Source: Acidimicrobiia bacterium (GTDB taxonomy: Bacteria; Actinomycetota; Acidimicrobiia; Acidimicrobiales; JANYDT01). Taken from it: a DNA stretch of 35,477 nucleotides. Where the stretch lies: assembly GCA_025359845.1 (NCBI GenBank), contig JANYDT010000225.1, positions 1-35,477 on the forward strand, in the 5' to 3' direction. Below, in pieces: positions 23,512 to 31,423 of the stretch. The translations under genes were made by a program, and so were the position numbers. Position 1 is the stretch's first letter. Each line of letters opens with the position of its first letter. Below the pieces are notes generated by a model. It saw only the letters and a program-made list of their open reading frames with translations, had not been told where the DNA came from and searched no databases.

Positions 23512-25857
23512 CTACAAATATGCCGCAATAGCCGCTTGCCCGACGCTGATGCCGCCATCGTTGGTCGGCACCGCCGTAGGGACGAGCACCGTCGCGCCCA
23601 GCTCGCGTAGTCCGGTCTCGACCACCTCGGTCATCCGGGCGTTCTGAAACACCCCGCCCGTGAGAACCACCGTGTCGAGTCGCGACCGGGTGAGGCACGT
23701 CGCCGCCACGTCGACGGTGGCTCGTCCGAGGGCCTCATGGAAACCCGCCGCCATCAGCCGCCGGTCGACGCCGCGATCGATATCGGCGACGAGCGCGCCG
23801 ATGAGCGGCACCGGGTCGAGCACCAGCATGCCTTGTTCGTCGGACACGGTAATTGTGCCGCCGTAGCGGGGCGCGTCCGACCGCGAAACCGTGCGGGCGA
23901 GGGCCTCCAGCTCGATGGCCGCCTGGGCTTCATAAGACACCTTTGTTCGCCCGCCGAGCAGGGCGGCGACGGCGTCGAAGAGCCGTCCCGCACTCGTCGT
24001 GGAGGGCGAGGAAGGACCCGAGGCCAGGTCGAGGACGGCTTGCGCGATGGTCTCGTCGACGCCCAGGTTGCGCAGGCGCTCGAGGGCTGCGTGTGGCCCG
24101 AGGGCGGCGGCCGCCCAGACGGCGGCCATTCGCCACGGCTCGCGGATGGCCGCGCTGCCGCCGGGCATGCGCATGGGGCGTAGATGGGCCACCCGCTCGA
24201 ACGACCCGAAGTCGGCCACCAGCATCTCCCCGCCCCAGAGCGAACCGTCGGGGCCGTAGCCGAGGCCGTCGTAGGTGATGCCAAGCACGGAGCTGGTGCG
24301 CCCATGTTCGACCATGCAGGCGGCAACGTGGGCGTGATGGTGCTGCACCGCGACGACCGGCAGTTCGAGGTCGGCGGCGTACTTGCTCGAGAGATATTCG
24401 GGGTGCATGTCGTGGGCCACGACTTCGGGAACCACGCCGTACAGCCGGGCCAGGTGCTCGACCGCTTGCTGGAACGATCGGTAGGTGGCCAGGTGTTCGA
24501 GGTCGCCGATGTGGTGGCTGGCCACGACCCAATCGTTCTTCGCGACGCTGATGGTGTTCTTCAGCTCGGCACCGACGGCCAATACCTGTCGTTTCGAGCG
24601 AAATGGGAGGAGGAGAGGTTCCGGGGCGAACCCGCGCGAGCGTCTCAGCGTCTGGACTCTCGTCGGCGTGGCCCGCACGACAGAATCGTCGCAGCGGATG
24701 TGGATCGGACGGTTGTGGATGAGCATGGAGTCGACGAGTGGACCCAGGCGGCCGACCGCGTCGTCGTCATGATGGGCGATCGGGTCGTCGCTGAGGTTGC
24801 CACTAGTCATCACCAGAGGCCGTCGTGTGCCGGCCAGCAGGAGGTGATGCAGCGGGCTGTACGCCAACAAAACACCGAGTTCGGGGAGGCCGGGGGCGAC
24901 GGCCTCGGCAATGGCCGTACCCGGTCGCCGCGGAACCAGCACGATCGGGCGCCGAAGAGAGCTCAGGGCGGCGGCGGCGGCCGCGTCGACCGAAGCGACC
25001 TCGAGGGCCCCGGAAAGTGAGGCGACCATCACCGCGAACGGCTTGTCGTCGCGGGCCTTGCGCCTCCGCAGCTCGCGAGTGGCGTCGGCGTTGGTGGCAT
25101 CGGCGACGAGGTGATACCCCCCGATGCCTTTGATCGCCATAATCCGTCCGGCCAGGAGATCGGCGATCGTCGCGTCGAGCGCGGCGGTACCGAGCACCGG
25201 TGGGGCGCCGTTGCTCATATCCACCCATTGGAGTTGCGGGCCGCAGTCGGGGCACGCATTTGGCTGGGCGTGAAAGCGTCGATCGGCCGGATCGTCGTAC
25301 TCCCTCCGACACAGCTCGCACATCTCGAAATCGGCCATGGTCGTGGCCGGCCGGTCGTAGGGCACGCCCAGCACGATGGTGTACCGGGGTCCGCAATCGG
25401 TGCAATTCGTGAAGGCGTAACGGTAGCGCCGATCGGCCGGATCATCGATCTCGGCCAGGCATTCGTCACATGTCGTGGTGTCGACACTGACCGGCACGTC
25501 CGCGGCGCCGCGGGCAAGGCTCTCCACGATCCGGAATGCGCCAAGCCCGACTCCTGGGGTCAACGCCGAAGCCGTTACGGTCTTCACCCGGGCCAGGGGC
25601 GGTGGGTCGTCGCTGACCCGTCGTAGGAGTTCGGCGATTGCCAGTGGGTCACCCTCGACATCAATGAGGACCCCTTCGCTGTCGTTGAGGACCTGGCCGC
25701 GCAAGCCGAGGGAGACCGCATGGCGATACACGAACGGACGAAAACCCACTCCTTGCACCGTTCCGGTGACGCGAACCTGCGTGCGCAGGGTCGGCCCGGT
25801 GACGCGTACCTGCATGCGCGCGGTTGGCCCGGCCACGAAGACGGCGTCGAGGTCCAC
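23512..25857 (-). CDS. hypF: Carbamoyltransferase HypF
   Basis: HypF uses carbamoyl phosphate and ATP to put a carbamoyl group on the HypE C-terminal Cys, the source of the CN ligands. About 781 aa if GTG 25857 is used (5 bp after the hypE stop); ATG 25815 gives 767 aa. Domains in order: acylphosphatase (QVRVTGTVQGVGFRPFVYRHA), two zinc fingers (CDECLAEIDD...CTDCGPR and CELCRREYDD...CPDCGP), YrdC/Sua5 (IMAIKGIGGYHLVADATN, LRRRKARDDKPFAVM, LVMTSGNLSDDPI) and a Kae1-like domain (HDMHPEYLSSKYA, VQHHHAHVAACMVEHG, ITYDGLGYGPDGSLWGGE, VLTGGVFQNARM). A 33-bp tandem duplication sits just before the acylphosphatase motif. Confidence 0.96.
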   Translation of the reverse strand: MDLDAVFVAGPTARMQVRVTGPTLRTQVRVTGTVQGVGFRPFVYRHAVSLGLRGQVLNDSEGVLIDVEGDPLAIAELLRRVSDDPPPLARVKTVTASALTPGVGLGAFRIVESLARGAADVPVSVDTTTCDECLAEIDDPADRRYRYAFTNCTDCGPRYTIVLGVPYDRPATTMADFEMCELCRREYDDPADRRFHAQPNACPDCGPQLQWVDMSNGAPPVLGTAALDATIADLLAGRIMAIKGIGGYHLVADATNADATRELRRRKARDDKPFAVMVASLSGALEVASVDAAAAAALSSLRRPIVLVPRRPGTAIAEAVAPGLPELGVLLAYSPLHHLLLAGTRRPLVMTSGNLSDDPIAHHDDDAVGRLGPLVDSMLIHNRPIHIRCDDSVVRATPTRVQTLRRSRGFAPEPLLLPFRSKRQVLAVGAELKNTISVAKNDWVVASHHIGDLEHLATYRSFQQAVEHLARLYGVVPEVVAHDMHPEYLSSKYAADLELPVVAVQHHHAHVAACMVEHGRTSSVLGITYDGLGYGPDGSLWGGEMLVADFGSFERVAHLRPMRMPGGSAAIREPWRMAAVWAAAALGPHAALERLRNLGVDETIAQAVLDLASGPSSPSTTSAGRLFDAVAALLGGRTKVSYEAQAAIELEALARTVSRSDAPRYGGTITVSDEQGMLVLDPVPLIGALVADIDRGVDRRLMAAGFHEALGRATVDVAATCLTRSRLDTVVLTGGVFQNARMTEVVETGLRELGATVLVPTAVPTNDGGISVGQAAIAAYL
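25763..25828. repeat. 33-bp tandem duplication in the 5' end of hypF
   Basis: Units 25763-25795 and 25796-25828 agree at 28 of 33 positions. They encode GPTARMQVRVT and GPTLRTQVRVT on the minus strand, so the first strand of the acylphosphatase domain exists twice. The duplication is in frame. ATG 25815 lies in the upstream unit, which matters for choosing the hypF start. Confidence 0.8.
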
Positions 25858-25862
25858 GGGCG

Positions 25863-26948
25863 TCAACAGATTCGCGGCAGCGGATCCCCGACAAGCATGT
25901 CGACGATCCGGGTGCCGCCGAACGTGGTCAACAGCACCACGATGGCTTCTGGCTCGACCTTGATCTCGCCGATCCTGGTGGCGTTGTGACCCAGGGGATG
26001 CGAGCGCATGGCGACCAACGCCGCGTCGGCCTCCTGCGGCGCAACGACGGCCACGACCTTGCCCTCGTTGGCGACGTAGAGGGGATCGATTCCGAGAAGA
26101 TCGCACGCCCCGGTCACCGCTGGAGTGACCGGCAGCAGAACCTCGTCGAGCACGACCGCGAGATTGGCGTCTCGCGCTAGTTCGTTGCAGACCGTGGCTA
26201 CGCCGCCGCGGGTCGGGTCGCGCATCCAACGTGTCGATGGCGCGGCGCGCAACAGTGAGGCCACGAGGTCGCCCAGGGGAGCCGTGTCGGAGCGGATGTC
26301 GGCGTCGAGCATTAGGTCTCCTCGGGCCAGCATCACGGCCATGCCATGGTCGGCCATGGTGCCCGAGAGAAGCACCACATCACCCGGCCGCACCCGGTCT
26401 GCGCCAAGTTGGAGGCCGTCCGGAAGCACGCCGACCCCGGCCGTGGTGATGTACACGCCATCGGCCGCCCCCTTGTCGACGACTTTGGTGTCACCGGTGA
26501 CGATGAGGACGCCGGCCTGTGCCGCGGCCTCGGCCATATCCGCGGCGATTCCGCGCAGTTCCTCGACCGCAAATCCTTCCTCGATGACGAACGCGGCCGA
26601 GAGCCATAGCGGCGTTGCACCGGAAACAGCAAGGTCGTTGACCGTCCCGTGCACCGCGAGATGCCCGATAGAACCTCCGGGGAACCGTCGCGGTTTGACG
26701 ACGAACGAATCGGTGGTGAACGCCAGGCGCATTCCGGTCGACAATGAAAGTATCGCCCCGTCGGTCAGCGGACCTTGTTTGAGGGACGCGAACGCGTCGA
26801 CGAATACGGCGTCGATCAACGCGGCCGACGCTTTGCCCCCGGCGCCGTGGGCCATCGTGATCACCTCATCGAGCAGACGCGGTCGGCGGCGCCGGAAGGC
26901 CTCGATGCGTTCCAGCACCGCCGTTTCTCGATCACCTTGTGCAGTCAT
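25863..26948 (-). CDS. hypE: Carbamoyl dehydratase HypE
   Basis: The 361-aa PurM-like enzyme dehydrates its S-carboxamide, delivered by HypF, to a thiocyanate and donates cyanide to the HypCD iron. Visible: ITMAHGAGGKASAALIDAVF, FTTDSFVVKPRRFPGGSIG, GTVNDLAVSGATPLWLSAAFVIEEG, VTGDTKVVDKGAADGVYI, MRDPTRGGVATVCNELA, and the diagnostic C-terminus PLPRIC ending in the carbamoylated Cys. ATG 26948 has GAGGAG upstream. The N-terminus has about 25 extra residues (MTAQGDRETAVLERIEAFRR). Confidence 0.97.
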   Translation of the reverse strand: MTAQGDRETAVLERIEAFRRRRPRLLDEVITMAHGAGGKASAALIDAVFVDAFASLKQGPLTDGAILSLSTGMRLAFTTDSFVVKPRRFPGGSIGHLAVHGTVNDLAVSGATPLWLSAAFVIEEGFAVEELRGIAADMAEAAAQAGVLIVTGDTKVVDKGAADGVYITTAGVGVLPDGLQLGADRVRPGDVVLLSGTMADHGMAVMLARGDLMLDADIRSDTAPLGDLVASLLRAAPSTRWMRDPTRGGVATVCNELARDANLAVVLDEVLLPVTPAVTGACDLLGIDPLYVANEGKVVAVVAPQEADAALVAMRSHPLGHNATRIGEIKVEPEAIVVLLTTFGGTRIVDMLVGDPLPRIC

Positions 26949-26967
26949 GGTCGGTGCTCCTCGTCGG

Positions 26968-27657
26968 TCATTCTCGGGGTTGGGAAATCGAGCTTGGCGA
27001 AGTCAGGGTTAGCGGCTCGTGCGGGTTCGACAGCCGGGCTTGGACCGCCTCCCATAGAGCAAAGCCAAGCGCGGCTTGGGCTTCCTGGATACGGTGGACG
27101 CTGTCAGCGTCGACGACCAGGCAATGCTTCACGTGGGGCGACCCGGCCATCTCGCCGCCCGAGTAGCCGGCAAGACCTACCGTGAGAAGGCCGCGACCGG
27201 AAGCTTCGGCAAAGGCGCGTAACAGGTTGCTGGAGTTGCCACTGGTGGAAAAACCGATGGCGACGTCATTGGGATGACCGTGAGCGATCAACTGCCGCGA
27301 GAAGATCAGATCGAAGCCGACGTCGTTGCCCAGCGCGGTGAGCACCGCAGAGTCGTCGACGAGGTTGCGCGACGCCAGCGGACGCCCCCAGGGCGGCGTG
27401 GCGAACAACGCAGCCAGCGAGACCGCGTCGGTCGAGCTGCCGCCGTTCCCGAATACAAACACGCGAGCGTCGCGAACCAGACGATCGGCCATTTCGGACG
27501 CTATGGCGCGCAACGCCGGCGCGTTGCGCTCGAGGGTCTTCTGGGTCAGCCTTGTGCTCACTGTCTGCTTGTCGCGCGCGGACGCCGCCAGGTCGGCGAG
27601 AAGGGGGCCCGCATCGCGTTCGTCCGCGTCGATGAACGGATACAGAAAATCGGTCAT
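26968..27657 (-). CDS. SIS-domain protein (phosphoheptose-isomerase-like)
   Basis: The 229-aa protein has the SIS sugar-isomerase fold of GmhA: VFVFGNGGSSTDAVSLAALF, VLTALGNDVGFDLIFSRQL, HPNDVAIGFSTSGNSSNLLRAF and LLTVGLAGYSGGEMA, then VVDADSVHRIQEAQAALGFALWE. GmhA makes heptose precursors, but this actinobacterial setting within hyp genes suggests another use. SIS genes of this type commonly sit in group 1h hydrogenase loci (my recollection). The ATG overlaps the SIS-HypC fusion stop (ATGA), so two SIS domains are co-translated and may form one oligomer. Confidence 0.87.
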   Translation of the reverse strand: MTDFLYPFIDADERDAGPLLADLAASARDKQTVSTRLTQKTLERNAPALRAIASEMADRLVRDARVFVFGNGGSSTDAVSLAALFATPPWGRPLASRNLVDDSAVLTALGNDVGFDLIFSRQLIAHGHPNDVAIGFSTSGNSSNLLRAFAEASGRGLLTVGLAGYSGGEMAGSPHVKHCLVVDADSVHRIQEAQAALGFALWEAVQARLSNPHEPLTLTSPSSISQPRE

Positions 27658-28379
27658 CCGTCTACCACCGAGATTGCCGAACCGGCGTGAATCAGCACGA
27701 GGTCGCCCGGGGCCAGCGGGTCGACGATCATCGTGTCGATGGTCTCGACCCCGCGCGCCGTGCGCACGCTCGCTGTGCGCGTCCCTGCGACGATGATCTC
27801 GCCCAAGCGGCCTTCGTCAGAGCACGTAATACAGACTTCGTCGGGTTCGCACGACGAGGGGATGAGCAGCCCAGGATGCTCGAAGCACACATGCGTGAGC
27901 TCCCACAGCACGTGATAGCGCAGCACCAGGCGGCCGTCGTGGACGCAGCGTTGGTCGTCGTCGTCGACCCATAGGACATGATCGGCGGCCGCGGTCGCAG
28001 CGCGGTCGCCGTGCCCGATCCAGATCGTCATCACCCCCCAGGCTTCGGCCCGGCGCATGAGCGCGAGCGTCGTCGTCGAATGACCCGGGCTCACCGCCAA
28101 CACCGCGTCACCAACGCGTACCAGCGGCCGCAGGGCGGCCACCGCGTCGGGTCCCTGGACGCTGACCGCGGGCAGTGCTCGCTTGCCGACGATCACCGGA
28201 TGCACGAACTCGACCGCGACGTGGCGGGCATGTTCGGGCCACTCCGGCGCCACGCACCAGAGCGTGGCGCCGGCGGCGAGGCGACGGGCGAGGGCCATGG
28301 CGGCCAGCGCAAGCGGCTCGCCGATGTCGGCCGGGTCGCGGGACTCCAGCCTTTGAGACTCCGGCCCCTCAGACGCCAC
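27654..28379 (-). CDS. SIS-like/HypC fusion protein
   Basis: The 241-aa protein starts at GTG 28379, 8 bp after GGAGG; GTG 28388 is the alternative. Residues about 20-160 are SIS-like: ALAAMALARRLAAGATLWCV, HVAVEFVHPVIVGKRALP, VLAVSPGHSTTTLALMRRAEAWGVMTIWIG. The C-terminal part from Cys183 (CITCSDEGRLGEIIV ... GDLVLIHAGSAISVV) is the HypC/HupF type with an internal CITCSDE instead of N-terminal MCL. In ordinary HypC the free N-terminal Cys binds iron, so an internal Cys after a 180-residue domain is unusual. It is probably a maturation chaperone in which the SIS part binds a partner or a phosphosugar. Divergent from the PAS gene. Confidence 0.85.
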   Translation of the reverse strand: MASEGPESQRLESRDPADIGEPLALAAMALARRLAAGATLWCVAPEWPEHARHVAVEFVHPVIVGKRALPAVSVQGPDAVAALRPLVRVGDAVLAVSPGHSTTTLALMRRAEAWGVMTIWIGHGDRAATAAADHVLWVDDDDQRCVHDGRLVLRYHVLWELTHVCFEHPGLLIPSSCEPDEVCITCSDEGRLGEIIVAGTRTASVRTARGVETIDTMIVDPLAPGDLVLIHAGSAISVVDG

Positions 28380-28397
28380 CGATGTCACCTCCGCCCG

Positions 28398-28415
28398 GAA
28401 TCGGTACGCCGATTC
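28398..28415. promoter_or_regulatory. Perfect dyad between divergent SIS-HypC and PAS genes
   Basis: GAATCGG-TACG-CCGATTC has 7-bp arms and a 4-bp centre. It is in the 110-bp gap 28380-28489 between divergent starts, close to the SIS-HypC start. It is well placed to be an operator for one or both genes. No clear -10/-35 was identified. Confidence 0.4.
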
Positions 28416-28489
28416 GTTTGCGGCACTGTCCGTTTCCGCCTGACGTCGCCGGTCCACGGCCGCCCGCCGAGGGGTAGCGTGCGCAATCG

Positions 28490-29413
28490 ATGATCGCTCC
28501 CGACGACGACGCATTCGAAGCGGTGCTGGTGCTGGCGGCCGGTGGGCGTATCGTGCGCGCCACACCGGAGGCGGCCGCCATATTCGGAGTTGCGCCTGAC
28601 GAACTCGCGGGTCGCGCGGTGAGCTTGACGGAGCAAGATCCGCGGCGATCGGAGCGGGCCGCTACCGTTTTTGACCTCCTCTCCGATCTTTCGAGCCTGG
28701 CGTTGTTCAGCCAGGACTGCGACGGTCGTATCGTGAGCTGGAACCGCGGCGCCGAGCGCATCTTCGGATACCCGGCCCCCGAAATGGTCGGGGAACTGTT
28801 GGTGTCGTTGGTGCCGCCGCACCTTCGGCCCGATGTGGTGTCGATCGAGGAGCGAGTGCGCGCGGGCGAGAGGGTCGATCGGGCTGTCACCGAGTTCCGC
28901 CGCAAAGACGGGATGCCCATTCCGGTGTCGCTGTCGGCCGCACCGGTGCACGATTCTGACGGTGTTGTGAGCGGCGCGGTGGGAGTGGTCCAGGAACTCA
29001 CGGAGACCCGCCTTGCGCAAGCGGCATTGGCCGAAGTCGAGAAACGTCTTGCGGCATGGGAGACTCTCGCGCACGTCGGCCGGTGGTTGTGGGACGTCGG
29101 AACCGATGCCGTGCAATGGAGCGACGAACTGCACCGCATGCACGGCATCGATCCGCTCCGATTCGAGGGCACTCTCGAGGCCCATCTCGAAGTGATGCAC
29201 GCCGAGGACCGGGCTCGCGTCCTTGCTACAATGTGGAGCGCCGTGCGGACGGGCGAGGCGTTCGAGGACGAGTACCGCAGCATCGGTGCTGACGGGACGA
29301 CGCGTCTCTTCGCTCTGCGGGCCGAGGCCGCCCTCGGCTCGTCGGGCGAAGTCGTCGGGCTGCGGGGAGTAAGCCACGACCTCACGGTCAGCGCCGCCCG
29401 ACGATCAGTCTGA
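28490..29413 (+). CDS. PAS-domain sensor-like protein without an output domain
   Basis: The 307-aa protein has a short N-terminal PAS-like segment (residues 8-60, VLVLAAGGRIVRATPEAAAIFG), a full PAS (64-170, LALFSQDCDGRIVSWNRGAERIFGYPAPEMVG ... EFRRKDGMPIPVSLSAAPVHDSDG) and a PAS_3-type fold (190-300, HVGRWLWDVGTDAVQWSDELHRMHGI ... EYRSIGADGTTRLFALRAEA). A short coiled segment links the last two. No kinase, GGDEF or HTH follows, so it must signal by protein contact or is a truncated sensor. It stands alone on the plus strand inside the hydrogenase island. HoxJ-type H2 sensor kinases also use PAS, so redox or H2 sensing is a reasonable guess. Confidence 0.87.
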   Translation: MIAPDDDAFEAVLVLAAGGRIVRATPEAAAIFGVAPDELAGRAVSLTEQDPRRSERAATVFDLLSDLSSLALFSQDCDGRIVSWNRGAERIFGYPAPEMVGELLVSLVPPHLRPDVVSIEERVRAGERVDRAVTEFRRKDGMPIPVSLSAAPVHDSDGVVSGAVGVVQELTETRLAQAALAEVEKRLAAWETLAHVGRWLWDVGTDAVQWSDELHRMHGIDPLRFEGTLEAHLEVMHAEDRARVLATMWSAVRTGEAFEDEYRSIGADGTTRLFALRAEAALGSSGEVVGLRGVSHDLTVSAARRSV

Positions 29414-29666
29414 ACCGGTCGACCAGATCGCTCGACGGAGAATGGTCATCAGCACTGGCTCCCGGTACGGGGGAGCGGGCCCGTTCGACGATCGAGGCCA
29501 CGCTGCGCAACGAGTGCGCGGCGTGGACGCGTACCGCTTTGACGAGATCATGGAACTCCTCCGATTGGCGGATTGCCTGGAGCGCGTCGACCACACCGTC
29601 GAGCGTTTCCTCGCCGGACCGCGAGCCCAGCACGTACCCTGCGGCAAAAACGACCAGAATGCCCAT
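29388..29666 (-). CDS. Small glycine-rich single-pass membrane protein (92 aa), paralogue of 15391-15636
   Basis: It starts MGILVVFAAGYVLGSRSGEE at ATG 29666, with a purine-rich GGGAAGAG just before. One N-terminal membrane segment is followed by an amphipathic helix (VVDALQAIRQSEEFHDLVKAVRVHAAHSLRSVASIVERAR) and a hydrophilic tail. It shares GYxxGxxxGE and IRxSEE...LV with the 81-aa protein next to hypC. The gene follows the PadR-YceI fusion by 41 bp and its 3' end overlaps the convergent PAS gene by 26 bp. Confidence 0.78.
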   Translation of the reverse strand: MGILVVFAAGYVLGSRSGEETLDGVVDALQAIRQSEEFHDLVKAVRVHAAHSLRSVASIVERARSPVPGASADDHSPSSDLVDRFRLIVGRR

Positions 29667-29706
29667 CTCTTCCCTTTCTTGGAGCTCTCGGAAATATCCT
29701 GCTTCG

Positions 29707-30873
29707 TTATGCGTCCCACTCAAGTGAGGTAGATTCGGCCTCGATCTGCAACTTGACGACGACATCTGGATAGATGCGCAGCATCAACACGGTGGGTGAG
29801 GCCACACCAAAGTCGCGAATGTCAATCGTCTGTTCGCCTCGAATCACGATTTTGTGACTCTGCGTCATCGTCACCGAGACGGTACCTTCGAGTGGTCTGG
29901 TCACGCCATGAAAGGTCGCCGTCCCCTCCAGGCGAAACCGGCCCGTCTCACCGAGCGGAGTGCAAGCCCGAAGTTCCAGGGCAACCTTCTGGTGCCGCCG
30001 GGCATCGATCCGGCGCAACAGTTCCGCGTCGTAGAGACTGTTGCCGGATTGGAACTGGGCGACATCGACTTCGAGATGAGCACGGGGCGCGCTCTGAGCG
30101 TCGATGCGATGGCCTGCGATCGTCGCCTCGATGACGCCCGTAAGACCCAATGCGCCGAACGTGATCGGTCCTACCGAAGAACGAGCCTCGATGAGCACGA
30201 CGGAACGTTGGGGCACCACGCTGAACCTGGTGGGTGGATTTCGCCCGACCGGATCGCCCGCGCCCCAATGAACTTGGAGAAGGGCGGGCTCGTGGACGGG
30301 GACACATGCCGGTGGGTCGGAGCCGAGGGGTGAAGCCGACGAGACGGGGCGTGAGGTCGACGAGACGGGCGACCAAGGCGTCGCCGTGACGTTGTGCCAT
30401 CGACCCTCCACCTCGGCCAGCACGGCGTCGACAGTTCCGGTTGCGACATAGCGTCGAAGCACCCGATCGAGACCGTCACGCTCCTGCTTGATCACGCCCA
30501 TCCAGCTCCGAAGGACATGAACTCCGTCGTCGGTGAGCGAGTACGCAAGGCGTCCCGATCCCGCCCTGGAGGCCTCCGGTGATGAGGTGACGAGCCCATC
30601 GCGTTCCAGTTGGGCCAGCGCTCGATACACACCTGGCCGATCAACTCGTCCGACCCGGAGCTCGTTTAAGCTCTGGGCCAAGCCGTAGCCATGGCGGGGC
30701 TCCTCGGCTAGCAGCAGCAGAATGGCCGGGAGTAGAAAGTGCCTTGGCGCGGCCAACTCGAATCGGGAGAGACCTTTGCGCCTCCAGTTCTCGTCGCGTC
30801 CATCGTGGCGGGGGCTGGAGTGCCCTCGATCGATTTCGTGGCGTCCCCGATCGGCCTGCTGGTGGTCAGTCAT
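29707..30873 (-). CDS. PadR-type transcriptional regulator fused to a YceI-like domain
   Basis: The 388-aa protein has a PadR winged helix at residues about 45-125 (FLLPAILLLLAEEPRHGYGLAQSLNEL, RPGVYRALAQLERDGLVTSS, LAYSLTDDGVHVLRSWM), a Pro/Ser-rich linker to about 212, and a complete YceI barrel at 215-383 (VVLIEARSSVGPITFGALGLTGVIEA ... SGNSLYDAELLRRIDARRH ... TFHGVTRPLEG ... IDIRDFGVASPTVLMLRIYPDV). The barrel is paralogous to the stand-alone YceI at 15989-16498. YceI domains bind isoprenoid-like ligands, so this could be a one-component sensor for quinone or lipid state. ATG 30873, with GGGAG nearby. Divergent from hypA. Confidence 0.88.
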   Translation of the reverse strand: MTDHQQADRGRHEIDRGHSSPRHDGRDENWRRKGLSRFELAAPRHFLLPAILLLLAEEPRHGYGLAQSLNELRVGRVDRPGVYRALAQLERDGLVTSSPEASRAGSGRLAYSLTDDGVHVLRSWMGVIKQERDGLDRVLRRYVATGTVDAVLAEVEGRWHNVTATPWSPVSSTSRPVSSASPLGSDPPACVPVHEPALLQVHWGAGDPVGRNPPTRFSVVPQRSVVLIEARSSVGPITFGALGLTGVIEATIAGHRIDAQSAPRAHLEVDVAQFQSGNSLYDAELLRRIDARRHQKVALELRACTPLGETGRFRLEGTATFHGVTRPLEGTVSVTMTQSHKIVIRGEQTIDIRDFGVASPTVLMLRIYPDVVVKLQIEAESTSLEWDA

Positions 30874-30935
30874 TGCGTTTTCGGCTCCCCGCGCTCCCGG
30901 ACGTGCCGGTGTGTATGGCGCGGTATAAGTTCTGT

Positions 30936-30949
30936 ACCCAACGGTGGGT
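30936..30949. promoter_or_regulatory. Small dyad between the PadR-YceI gene and hypA
   Basis: ACCCA-ACGG-TGGGT lies in the 160-bp divergent gap 30874-31033, next to an AT-rich TATAAG stretch at about 30924 that could form part of a -10 on either strand. PadR proteins usually bind dyads near their own promoters, so this is a candidate autoregulatory site. The match is short. Confidence 0.3.
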
Positions 30950-31033
30950 GACTTTCAAACGTGCTTCGACCGATTTGCGGTAATTCGGCGAGGCCGCGCC
31001 AAGCTCAGGCGTATTGACCCTAAGGTCAGCTCC

Positions 31034-31375
31034 GTGCACGAAGTCTCGCTTTGTTCGGCGATAGCGAAGATCGCCCAGCAGGCGGCCGCAGGCCGAACCG
31101 TCGAACTCGTTCGCGTCGACATCGGTCATCTGCGCCAGGCGGTACCTGACACCCTTGTTCACTGCTGGGAGATGGTCGTGTTCGGCACCCCCTTCGAAGG
31201 CGCGCGGCTCGAAGTCCGCGAAGTGGCCGGTGTCATCGAATGCCGCAATTGTCAGGGGCGAACCGAACTCGATGAGCCGATTTTTCGCTGTGGAAGTTGC
31301 GGATCGACGGCGATCGATGTCGTGAGCGGCAACGAACTGCTCGTTACGTCGCTGGAGGTCTCGACCGACGGCTGA
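31034..31375 (+). CDS. hypA: Hydrogenase nickel incorporation protein HypA
   Basis: The 113-aa protein starts at GTG 31034, giving Met-His-Glu-Val-Ser-Leu; His2 is the nickel ligand. The zinc site is formed by CRNC (Cys70, Cys73) and CGSC (Cys86, Cys89) with the usual 12-residue spacing. HypA delivers Ni with HypB to the large subunit after iron insertion. The open frame extends upstream to 30944 but the extension lacks family similarity. It is on the plus strand, convergent with hypB and separate from the other hyp genes, probably driven from the PadR-hypA intergenic region. Confidence 0.95.
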   Translation: MHEVSLCSAIAKIAQQAAAGRTVELVRVDIGHLRQAVPDTLVHCWEMVVFGTPFEGARLEVREVAGVIECRNCQGRTELDEPIFRCGSCGSTAIDVVSGNELLVTSLEVSTDG

Positions 31376-31423
31376 GCGGATCGGCGAATCTCGGCGGGAG
31401 TGAGTGAGCAGAATCATTCGGTC

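Noticed and set aside
26968-27657. Assignment as a true GmhA for lipopolysaccharide heptose
   Set aside because: There are no other heptose genes nearby and the gene is co-translated with hydrogenase maturation genes; the fold fits but the role does not.
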